Source of the DNA: Atopsyche davidsoni
Lineage: Eukaryota > Arthropoda > Insecta > Trichoptera > Hydrobiosidae
Direction of reading: 5' to 3'
Assembly: GCA_022113835.1 (NCBI GenBank)
Contig: JAILWY010000006.1
Span: 10,834,501 to 10,898,500 of the forward strand
DNA: 64,000 nucleotides
Each line of letters starts with the position of its first letter. Position 1 is the first letter of the stretch. Below the pieces are notes generated by a model. That model searched no databases. It was not told where the DNA came from and saw only the letters and a list, made by a program, of their open reading frames with translations. This document shows, piece by piece, positions 40,401-53,200 of the stretch. A program made the translations under genes and the position numbers.

Positions 40401-40994
40401 CAAGTCAAAATAAATATTATGAACAGTATAAATTATAATTATTTGTTATATTTCATCAAATGGGTTGACTTTTACAACTTAAATTTGTCTCTCATGGGCA
40501 TGCAACTACCTTTACCTTCACAGGAAATCTATACCAATTGAACTTTTTTTCATTGTTATTATTTTTTGGTTGTGAAAAGGTTAGGTGCGTGTTTGCGTGC
40601 TCAGTACAATAGATACAAATCTGTATGAGTGAAGTATGTAAAATAAAGCTTGATTTTATACCAAAAATAGTTAATAGCAATAAGGCTTTGTAAAATGCAA
40701 ATATATGGCCAATCAGATAAAAGTAAGTCGAGCATCATTTTTGCATCATATTAGTGATTGGTATTTATTTTTGACTCAATTAATTTAGGTCCTTAACAAC
40801 AATATGTATAAAAGTTTCAAAATATGATATTAAATTTTCTTGCACTGGTGATTGAATTAACTATTAATACATTAATACAATTTTAATAAAATTTCAGGCA
40901 AATCCAGTCAAGTTTTCTTAATTTTAAATATTTTTACAAAATTTCATTTTAATATTTTCACAACATTGACACTCTTACAGGCGGTACATAGTAA
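37437..40994. other. interval between the SH3 gene and FHIP 3' end
   Basis: Left end probably holds the SH3 gene promoter and leader (37.44-37.8 kb), right end the FHIP 3' UTR. One tRNA-like B-box patch near 40065-40100. Otherwise AT-rich with no supported gene. Confidence 0.45.
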
Positions 40995-41266
40995 TCATAA
41001 GATTTTAGTTTGAGCGGACGTAGGGTCTAGTTCACAGTTTGAGCTGTTCACAAGCTCTGCGATGGAGCACACCGAGTGCTCCTGCGCCAGGGCTGCCAGC
41101 TCTCGAAGCCACTCATCCAGGATGATGGCATTGATGATGACCTTCCTAAGGTAGGTGGACTGCCAGAGGTTGTCCTCCGTGTTGAAGCTGTACAGAGGAG
41201 ATTCGCTGGGCCGAGGCGCTGGCTCCAGTTGCGGATGGTTGCTTGCACTTGGAGAACCAGTTATTC
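40995..41266 (-). CDS. FHIP1: FHIP1 exon 14, C terminus
   Basis: Residues 878-967: ITGSPSASNHPQ, SPLYSFNTEDNLWQSTYLRK, VIINAIILDEWLRELAALAQ, EHSVCSIAEL, ends QTKIL-stop. The EWLxELAAxAQEH block is diagnostic for FHIP. Confidence 0.95.
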
Positions 41267-44200
41267 CTACACATATATCATATATTAAAACAAACTAAAT
41301 ATGAGTACTTAGTGGAAATAAAATGCACACAATTTGTGTGACATGTTTTACAGCTTGTTAGTTTTTGTTTTCGTTGATTAGGTTTTCAAAAACTTACAAA
41401 GATACATTTATTATTTATTACACCCAAGTTCAGAAAGACAAATTATATTGACCAGTGATTATCAAGCCTTTAAAAACATTTGATATATAGAGCATGAACT
41501 GTTATTTCACTAATTAATTATTGATATTTTTATTAATGAACCATTTATATAAGATCTGTGTTTTAAATTGATTATCAGAGAAAAATGTATTATTAAACCT
41601 GAGTGATTCAATAAAAAATAACCGTTTCGTAATCACTGTTTAATTTAATCAGGATTTCAGAACATAGGCATGTGATTCGTTGATAATTCTTCAAATCATT
41701 GTTACGAAAGTTTATAAAAATACAATACCCCATTTTAAATGGGCAATTATAAGATTAAAAATGATTGCATGCTCATATCTATTTATTTTATCAAAGTATT
41801 GGAGCATTCATTAGATTTCACACTTGACGTGTGTTTTAGATAAGCTGAACTGTAAAAAATAAAAAGTTAAATAATGAGAGGCTTTCGAATCTCACATTCT
41901 AATTTATACTCATGTGGTCTCAAAAATCACCGTATCGTACAGAAAGATGAGATTAGCAAGAATAAATACCAATATACCAACTGATCATCGGATAAAATTC
42001 AATATATATATTATATGCTGATATCTTGAACATCGTCACAAGCGGCTTCGTGATCTATTGCTATGCGTAAGACGTCCACCAAAGTTCATGAGGAGGATGG
42101 TGGCCCCATTCCTCGAGAGAGTATCAAAGGCTGCACTTACACCATCTCATCAAATCCGCTTGCACAGAGCTGATGAATGGTGTTGACAATTATGTAAAAG
42201 AATCCTAAAAGCCTGAGGTTTACAAAAACTTATCTTATAAAGACAAAAAAAAATATGATTAAAAATTACTTTATTTCTATTTAAAATATTGACAGTTAAA
42301 TGTTACTTTTAATTGACATTTAATTGTCAATATGTTAAAAAAAAAAGTTTAGTGATACCCTATTTTCTTCTTTCGGATGATACTGTGACATTAGAGACAC
42401 CACTTGTAATTGAAGAATAAGCCTGATATTAATAAAATAACCATTGATTTTTTTATCATTAGCACTAAAGCTTTCAAGTAAAATATGCAACACAATAAAA
42501 AAAATATTTATAAGTAGTAAAAATACAAACCTATAAAAGGATATTTAACATTCAAGAACACTTCCATGCTTTTGATGACACTGTATGACAAATAAAATAA
42601 AACAAGAGAAAACTATGTTTTCATGCATAAGTGTCTGCTTTTGTGTGTTTCCATACAAAAAAAACAAGAAGCTAATGTATTGAGTTTTGAAAGAAAGCGT
42701 TAATATGATGAAAATTTGCATATTTTAAAATAATTCTGTTCATAATAAAATATATATTAATATTTGCTGTATTCGTCAACATATATTTGTAAATACAGCC
42801 AGATGCCTGTCAACATGACAATATTATTAAAAGGCATGTTCAAGTGACAAATAAGTTTCTCGCCTACTTGTATAAAATTTAACAAATGCAAACACCCAAT
42901 AATGTTTTCAAATACTGTGAAAAATATGTACGATTTCCCAAATAAGATCCGAGTATGAAATAATAAAAATCAATACGTTTGTTAGAAATACGATAAATTC
43001 ATGCGAGTCATGCAATTTGGAACATCAAGATGCCATTCAAAACAAACTAAACCTTTTTTATAAAATTTGTATTTACCACTCGTAATATACTCGTATATAG
43101 CTGCAAAACCCGAAGCTGGTAAAAAAATATTTGTCTTTTTTAATTCAAAGTACCTTTGCATTGTAAACAAGAAAAGAAAGAAAATGCTCTACAAAAATAT
43201 CAGCACAAAAGAATGGAGAATCTCTTTATGAAGTAAGCACAGATACAAGCTTGAAGTGAAGTCGTTCGACAGAGAAATTCAAGGAAGCCGTTGAAATTGA
43301 TAGATGCGTCAGTACTTATTACAAAAAAATTAGATTTAAGTTCTTCAGAATTTTATTTTCCCCTTGAAATGTTTCATCCCCAAATGCTGTAGCAATTTTT
43401 TAGGAAATCATACAGTTATAGAGTGATAATAATCAGTTATATGTCTGATTGATCAGATCAGAGCAAGTCGAGCATCGTTTTGATTTTTAATAATAGTGTA
43501 CGAGTGTTATACCGATTTCGTGTATCACAATCCAAGTAACTTACGAGTTTAAGAAACTATAAATGTGTATAATGTGCACTGCTCAGCAGTTTTTCAAAAA
43601 ACCAGACAGATAATGCTGTGTGCAGTATGATGCTTTTCACAAGATTTGAGTGCGCTCAAACGTGGTAAACTCACTCAGGAAACGTGTTTTCTGAGCATGT
43701 GTTATTTTTGCTTTCGACTATGCTTTTATTCGACCATCTGAGAATTAACTAAGCACATGGCACCAAACATAAAAAAAATTAAAGAAAGATAAATGCTGTT
43801 GGGAGTTCTCCATCTTATAAAAAGAAAATTATCGAGATGCTACAATTGTAAGATACTATGTTTTCCCTTTAGAATTATTAGGTGTTTGGAGGTGAAACAT
43901 TGAAATGAGAAAATAAAAATGGAAGCAAATAAATCCAAATCCTAATAAACTGAAGACATTGAATTTAGACATATCGTAACATGAAAGAATTATAATTAGT
44001 TGAATTAAATATTTAGAAATGATTGTAAATGAATAACAGTTATTTTGTTAAAGAATTATTATGAAGACATTATTAAAAAAAAATTGTTTTCTTACTGAAA
44101 TGAATTATTTTGTATCAATAGTTTTAAGATGTTATCAAAGAATTTAGTTTCCTTCGTAATTATAATTAGAGATTTATTGCAATGTTGTGAGAGTGCAAGA

Positions 44201-47200
44201 TGCAGGTTAGGTGAACACATTTTTGTGTTAAAAAAACAACTGCAAATGATTTTGTGAGTTACGCACAAATAATATAAAATAGAGTGTGACATATTGGATC
44301 ACGTCGGGGCGGAATGGTGCATATTCATAAGATGTGGACAAATATTCACAAGACGGACAGGATACTTGACAAGATGATGGTTCATACCTCCAGAAGTAAG
44401 CTTTCTGCTAAAGAGAGAAGTAAAGCTGGAGGATAAACTTTGTCTCTTGGGCTCGTTTCTTTTGAAGGGTTGATCGTTAATGGACATTGGTTGCACCGAC
44501 GACGGCTGGTGGTCCCAACTCCCACTACTTGGCTGCGTCGAGACATCTGTCAAAGTTCAGGGGCATTGAAGACAGAAGGATGTGAACTCTATGGCTATAC
44601 ATCTAGGGAAGATAATGTTTAATGCTTGATGCTTTCACTACTACTCCATGGGATTGTTTTATGCTCATGTGCATTCATACTTGTAATTTTTAATATTATG
44701 GATACACTGCAACACTGCTTTCATAAAATTGAATCTGTGTGCAAAAATTTGAGAGATCAGATCATGTTGAGCACAATTTTTGAGTAGAAATATTAGTGGC
44801 AGCGCATAATAAATGGCACCAGACAAAATATTTAAAAAAACCTATGAATGAAGGTACAATTAAGTTCAATTTTTTACATTTGGAAGAGAATCCATCCTCT
44901 TTTCAGAAAGAACCGTAAATTTTTAGGATATCATCAATATTGCAATCTACACACAATATTTAAAATTAGCAGATATGAAGACAAAGAATAAAAATAACCG
45001 GGTCAGTTTCTATATAAATATGGGAAGCTATAATAGTATATGGAGCACAAGTAACTCTGGGTTTGCAAAACTCACACTAAATGATATAAATTGACTATAA
45101 AAAAGATTGTCTATAAAAAATATTATATTTTGTAGTTTACATGCCACATCCAAAGGAACTAAGTGGTCAGTCATTTTGCATAATGTTTGTATGTAGTTTA
45201 ATATTTTACATACATAATATACATATACCATTGAATGTTTTGTAAATGTATTTGAAAAGTCAACAATTCAATTAAAAAAAATCAATTTCAAACCGATAGT
45301 CATCTGCGTTACATTATTATGCGTATAAAAGCAAATCTCAATGAAAAATCCATTATCAGCATTACATATTTCATCATTCAAAAAGCATATCAATAATTAG
45401 TAGTCAAAAAATGTAGTTAAAGATGTAAAGGGTGAAGTGAGTCATTTGGCAGTTTATTGACAGGGCACGAGGAGGCATCTTGTTAATGTCTGCAGGTTAA
45501 TCAGTGATGAAGCGAAAGCTACAACCGGACCGAGCAGCCTTACCTGAGTTCTGGTACTGCACACCATTATGCGTGAACTGCGTCGCCAACGGCACGGCGG
45601 GCTTGGGGCCTTTCCCAACAGACTCGATTGCGTTCTTGCGCGCATTAGTCAGCCGGATCTCTCGGTCTATCAAGAAGGTTTGCGCCTCTTCCACGAGACG
45701 AAGGCACTCTGATTCATTTCTGATAGATTCGTCTATCTGTTGTTTTAACGACAATAAGATCTAAAGGGAAGAAAAATATTTTAAGAAAACAAAGTGGTAT
45801 CAAAATGTATTAACAATATGTTTTCTGCGAAACAATTTCACTAATGAATTGATGAGAGAAATCTTAAAAAGATTCTCTCTTTGATAAGGAAATCTTATCT
45901 AATATAGGTCAACGTCTTAAGAGCGCCACTTATATGTAAAACAATAATAAAATAGAACTTTAAATGTAGGATGTTTTTTTTTTACCTGATAGAGAGAAGT
46001 AATGGAGGGTTGGTGAACGATCCAAGGGGCAAGAAGAAAAGATTTCAGTATTGGCAAAGGATATGCGGCGAGCCTAGAAAGCAGCCCCGTGAGCCTCAGG
46101 TTCACATGGACATCATTTTCTAACATTTTACTTAATTTCGCTAATACTGTTTTTAAGAGTGGTCCTGAAAAGATATCAATAAACAATATATTATACAATA
46201 CGGTACTTTGATACTAGTACCCAAGTGCTGAAAGACTCATTTAACTGAACAATGATCACTGACTTGTTAAATATTTAAAAATACTATTTTTCTGATAAAC
46301 GATCTGCAATTTTCACAAAATCAATTGGAACAAATAATTTTCTGCAAAATCTACACGACATATTTAATAGCTTACTTAATGATTGTTCGGTTTATCTGAT
46401 TTTTCAGAAGTTAGGCATAGGTGTCACAAAAGTAGTATATTTATTATATGAGAGCTTTATGACCTTAGATTAGAGGCAGAATAATAATCAAGATAGCTGA
46501 ACTGAATTAAAAAGAAAGTGTGAGAGAACCAAGATCACTGATGGCAGATCTAAGTGGATACCAAGAGCTATCTCAGGCTGTAGTATCAAAGATATGATGA
46601 GATGTAAATACCTTATTCAGCCTCTTCACGTTTCATAAAGTAGGCACATGTCAAGTTCTGATTGTGGCACTTGGAGATTCAACATGTAAATGCATGCAAG
46701 TATCTCGTGTGTTAACAATAAAAATAAAACATCATTTACCTATATTTATATCACCCAACTGAGTTTTGGCATTTTTCTCTGGCCCTTTACTGGCAGTTTC
46801 TCGAGATGAATGTCGAACAACTTCAACACTTTTCCAAAAAGATTCTTCTGCAAATTCTTTAGATTCGTCTTGCGTATTTAACTGATCTTCTTCCAGTGTA
46901 TTTCCCTGGTGGTCGTCGGCTCTGTATTTAAAGCTCTCGTACCCGCTGCTTTCTCCGATTGATTGCAGACTGTCCTCTTCCTTGTTGGTGTTGGTCAGCG
47001 TGTTCGAGGAGAGCTCACTGAGTCCTTCGTCATTGTCTGTGGTTTCACTCGGATAGGATGACTCCTTGATTAGATTGGAGTGTTCTAGCTGGAAGTCCTT
47101 GACAACGTTGAGGATGATCTTATCATTTGGCTTTAGCAGCAATTTATCAGAATGTTTGCCGTATTTTGAGCTCCATTTGTTGCATGCATTGGTGCAAGAT

Positions 47201-50200
47201 AATATTTTGCGACGTGCTTCACACAAATAAGCATGATAATTGCCATATAATGATTCATTAGCGTGTAACTGAAAAAATAATACATTTACATTAGAACAGA
47301 TTGTTTTTCAACTTTATTTTTGAATTTTAAAATCAAAATAAAACTTACTCCGTAGCCATACATAGGTTGTGGCAGGCTCTTCTGTGTTGTATTAAGAGTA
47401 GTGTTTTCCGAGACCGAGGTGAGACTGGTCATGGTGTGTTCCAGACTGGCAATGGAAGGTTTCCTACTTCCCGTGGTGCTGTTTTTCCTAGATCCCGGTG
47501 GTGGAGGTGCGCGACTGGTGCAGCACTCCGGAGAGAGGTTTAAAAACATTCCGGTAGCTCTACAGTGGATGTCGCTGCTCAGAGACTTGCGGCGGTGAGA
47601 GACCATCAGATGGTTTCCAGCCATCAAGTATTTTAAAACAAGCTCCAGCATTAAGTCTTCACAATTCAGGTCTACGAGGGTTTCGAGTAGAGATATTGTC
47701 ACAATCGAAAGCTGTGAAGATTTAAAGTTGAAATAAGAAATATAAATTTTTGAAAATTAATTTTCAAAAGCGTAGTATTTTATAGGTAACATTAAAGTGA
47801 TAACTTATATATTTTAAAACACATGAATATTTTATATCAAATAAAATTTTTGACAATGGTCAATAGTTTGAATTTGAAATAAAAAAAGCAGCTCCTCATG
47901 AAGAGGTGAAAACAACAGTACTAAATTAATAATTTCAAATGCAAGCAGCTGCACGTAAGTCATGTAAGATAGTAATTGTCAGATAAAATTTTGAAAATAA
48001 AATATGGCAAATAAAAAATTGCAATACTCACTCTTGGTGGCCCATCGATAAGAGGCACAATTGCATCCAGGATGTTGGCCCCATCATAATGGTTAATCAT
48101 TAAGAACCTCACAAGAGACTTGAGCAGTTGAGGCTCAGAGACGGAACGCAGGACCAGCTCGAAGTAGGCTATGGCAGCCACCTGTTCCTCCACTCCACTC
48201 TGCAAGGAACGTGCCTTCGTACTGGGCTGCCCACGCTTATTCTGGCTCGTTGAAATGGGAACATGGATGGTTAGTATGGAACGCTATAGACTCTATTTTG
48301 AGACCCAGAACCGCGCAGCTATCACCACCAAGCGCCGACAGCTCCGAAACCAGCAAACCAGTTTGTAGCAACTCGTAGCGTAGTGCAATTTTTTTACAAA
48401 ACATTGTCTTATTAAAAAACAACGCAAATACAGTAGTAACATTTTATTTATGGTCAGAAATTTTGGTACACAAAAATTTGACAAATCGGACCAGAGAAAG
48501 TTAAACATGATTCAAAGTAATTATTTCAATCATGAATCTCGCAGAACCATAAAAAAACATCTTATACTGAATCGAAGCAATCTGAGGTATTTGTGGTTGT
48601 GTCTCAATTGTTATATTCCCAGCATTTACCAAGTTTAAAACAGGGAAATCGCAGAGCACCCATATCAGAAAGCTTTTCTGATAGGACTTTTTTTTTCTCA
48701 GAATCCGGAGACAGTTTATATTGCTAAAGATCTATTTAACTAAAAATGATAAAATGCATTCTTCAGATTTGTAAGCATATACATACTGAATTTTGCAATT
48801 TGTTATGACTAAATTGATTAGGCATTATTTTATGAAGTATTTTGGGAAAATAAAAAAATACTGATTATTGTTCAGCAAGTCACTTAAATCTAAAAATTAA
48901 TAAAAATGTTAAAGCAATTTTTAAAATCCTCCATTGTGCTGAGCGGACAGACGCAAATGCCACCATATTCCCTTAATTTCCGTAATATACACATGTGCAA
49001 TATCATACAGGGTGTGCAAATTGTTTTAGACAACAACAAAAAAAACATTTTAAACACACATTTATTTTTTTGTCTCTTTTATAATTGAGAAGAATCACAA
49101 TATTGCTCTTCTTAAAAATAAAACATACATGTGGATTCGGCAAGTTGGAAAAGTGAAACTTCTTGCATCATTATTCATTTTAATATTAAATTTACGAAGA
49201 AGAAATTTAATTATGTCTAGAAATTGATATTAATAAATGCACAACGTAAACTTTCCATCACATCAATTTTTTGATAATATGGCTACATGGTCGATCTATT
49301 TCTATATAATTGAATAGGAGTCTACGGAATGACTCAAAAAGGCTGGTTGCCCCATTCCTTGAGAGTTCTTTAAATTATTTCTAATTAGAATTAGCTGCGT
49401 AGAGCAGATAATTTTGAATATAATTGTGTAAAGGGATCTCGCCTCTCTTTGCTGTTCTCTGATTTTTAAGACGAGCCTAACTTCTGCCCATAACTGAGCT
49501 AATGCAGACACAAAACGAAGTAAAGATCTTATTTTGATCAATTCTTACTCCTGATTTTTACATTGGACTCGTGGTTATGTCGAAGTTTCACTTCAAAAAT
49601 GAGTTCCTGGATTTACAACAAGCATGGAGTGTGATTAGTAGGGAGGGATTTGCAGTTGACAAGGAATAAATAAATAACAAGACAAAAAAAAAAAACAACA
49701 AAATCCAACAATTAACAATTATTCATAAACAGTGCACAAAGAGTAAATAGTGCAGATTTAGATATTTATATTAGTTGACATAATCCAGAAAAAATTAATA
49801 TTATCAATGCCCAAAATTATTTGAATTTATTAAGATTGAAATTTGTACAAGTGATTTCGCATATTTTTTAAAAAAATGTATAGTTTGGTTATTTAGAAAA
49901 ATCTTAGAGGTTAGGTTTTGGAAAAAAATTGTTTTTTTCGTACCTGTAATAGTGCAGGGCCCATCACCGGAACTAGAAATCCATTATACAGGAAGTCTAG
50001 TAGTTGGTGTTGTATAAGCGGATGTGCAACCTGAAAATATATCAAACAAAACACTTTGCTTAACAAAATTTCTTGATTGCTATTAAGCAACTTAAATAGC
50101 CATGATTATTACATTTTTAATAAATCAGGATATTTAATCAAACTGATCTCCATTACAGTATGTTTTAAGGTGAATGACTCACACATGAAATTATGTAAAT

Positions 50201-53200
50201 ATTTATCTAGCATATGTAACACACTTGCATATAATAATTAAAAGTTTCGCTCAGCTACAGTGCTATGGTGGTAAAAAGGACTAAGGCGCCAGAGACACAG
50301 ATGGGATTCGAACCCACTTATCTCCGGGGTATCACGGATTTTTCTTATCATTTCATATGTGAAACATATCGTAAACAAAATAAACCTGTATAACTAATAA
50401 ATGCAGATTAATTTAAAAATTGATAATAATCAACAGAAAAACAATCTATGAATTGATTCTGGCCAACGAATCAATTAATAGAGAGAGCTCTCTCTACCGT
50501 TGTATATAGTAAATAGAGTAGACAGGCAGCATGACCGTAAATAAAATATTTGTAAAAGTACATTCACCTATAGAAAATAGAATTCATCTACTGTTCTAAT
50601 TTTTACTCAAATACTTGTTTTTACCTGCGCCACAGCGTTGCAGAACTCCAGAGAGTTCATGAAAAGCACAAGCTTGTCAATGTCATTCACATCGTCCGGG
50701 GTCAGACGGTGCCAGTCGGGTTGGGTGACATCTATGGTCCTTGGCAACAAGCAGTAAAGGCCCCCAAGCCCTGAACAGAGATGGGAAATACAATGTTAAA
50801 TTCTTTTAATCTAAAAAAAAAAAACCGTTTCGCTAAAGCAACAAAAGAAATGATACCCCTTAATCAGTGTTTTGGCATAGACATAGAGCTAACAAATCTA
50901 CTCTGTAAAAAAATATAAGTGACAAAACCACCAAGAACATTAGCCAAACAAATAAGTAGTGTAGGTTATATTTATTGCTAAAAATATTTTTAGCACTACA
51001 ATAAAAAAATAAAATAGGTATCTTAGTACTTGTTTTATCTTTATATAGTAAAATATATTTAATCACTTAAGTATTTTATTAATCATATTGATACATTTCT
51101 TTACCATTTTACTATGGTATAAAGACGTTAATAAAATTTACAAAACTTAAGATAAGATACAACAATTTTCGGTTTTATCAAAAGTAGTGATCAAATATAT
51201 GTATCTTGATAATAGTTTTGTTTTTGTTGATAAGAGATTGACTTATCTATGCTGAAATTATCTGTATTTGAAGTATGCCTTCATAACTTTTGTTTTTTTA
51301 CAAATAACATTTAAGTGGATGCAAAATATTTATGTTACCTGTGGCTAAGAGTGGACAGACATTGGACCGATGGGCAATGTACTCCGCCACTGCCAGGTTC
51401 TTAGCTGAGATGGCAGCACATAGCAGAAGCGCCGCCCGCGCCTGCTGGCCCAGGGAACCCTCCCGGTGCACAAATGACAGCAGCAGAGTCACCGGGACGA
51501 AACTGAAATCACAAGTCACCATTACTTAAATCTTTACAGTAAAACCAATGTGTATTTTTATTGAAAATGAGCATTTTAAACCAAATTCTCAGGCAGCAGT
51601 TTAACAATCATTCCCTCATCAAATAAAAACATTGATATTTCGAATGCCACCACGAGGAATGGCTTTGTGGTCCACTATCATAGAGTTGAAGTCAGCACTC
51701 ATGAACTTTCAGCAACTTATGAGTATGCTTACTTTGTGCTCTGCCCTTCTGGGTCTTGCTTGGACGTAAAGAAGAACAAGTCCACAAACTGAGCATTCTG
51801 CATTAGCACTACGCACAGCTGTCCCAGCAGGCACACCAACCGTGCTGAAAAATAAGAATTTAATTTTATTATATTGAAATATTCTGTATTTGTGTTCAGA
51901 TTATATAAGCGAGAAGTCTAAAACAAAGCTACTCTATAAGATATAATTTTACAAGATTGAAAATCTCAAAACACATAATAGCTCCATCTTGAACCAGGAC
52001 CCCATGTTCTTCAAACTAGTAGCATCTGGCTGCCGGAGACAAATAATGTTACTTCAGCGACAGGTATTTAGTTACAACGTATTCACTATGGTAACATCAA
52101 GGTCGGTGTCCAGTTTCTCATTGAAGACAGCAAATGAATCGGAATACTATAGCTATGACATTTGATCCATTGAGCATAATAATGATTCCATTTAGGTCTG
52201 TGGGTTTATTCATTGAATTCAATAAAACATAAAACGGAGGAAGCAATCAGTTTCTCAAATCAATTTATCTTCAGAGGTGTGCAGTCATATATGTGTAACA
52301 CACCAAAATATTTACCTTCAATGTCTGGTGTCAAGAGCTCGGACCTGAATCCGCTAAGTAGCTTGAGTAAGGGGCGGAGGAATGGCTCCGCACACAGCAG
52401 CTGTTGGCCTGAGTGCGTCACCAGGAGGGAGTACAACTTCATCTGTTCCAGTCGGACGGCATTTAGATATCTGAAATAGACCACACTCGAAATTAAATTA
52501 ACCACGCTTACAGCAGTTTTATGACAGGTATTTTTAGCTTACAAAAACGTTTTATAACCGATAAAGGTGTAATAAGATGTATTAAAATAGTTTGTACGAC
52601 ATCTTATGAGTTTGCATATAAATTTTCAATTCTATATGTATATTATAACTAAGTATAAAAAGCATGTATTTAGAGAGTATTATTATAAAAACGCGATTGT
52701 AGAAAAAACAACATTTGATATTTAGAATGATAGAGTTTCCTATTCATATTCATGCAAATATTTGCTACCAGATAGCAAAAAAACTCTTTATTCCAATTGA
52801 ATTATAGAAGTAAATAATATTGATTCAATATGAAATTAAAAAAGCTGCAAAGATAACCTTGTGTATTCCTATTAGTTGATGAAATATACCATTTTCAACG
52901 GTGAGATAAAGTTAATGAATATTCTATATTAATTAAAACACAAATAAATAACCAATAAAACTTTTATCTTTTGGTTTATCTGCGTTAATGATAATAAATG
53001 AAATAATGACGATCTGTTCCTGCAATAAGGTAGCCATTTTGATGTCTTTTAATGCAAGACCGGCACATTAAATATTTTCACCTAGAGATTCAGAAACCGA
53101 TGTTTTGAGCCAGTAAGAATTTGAAAGATGAAGTTGAAAGGAACCAAAAAATTTATGAACATATCATGAACTCTAAGTGAAAGCTTATTGAGCGGTTGAA

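Noticed and set aside
41048..41288. Frames MQATIRNWSQRL... (-) and MLLRQGCQLS... (+)
   Set aside because: Out-of-frame readings of FHIP1 exon 14; the FHIP frame reads INAIILDEWLRELAA.
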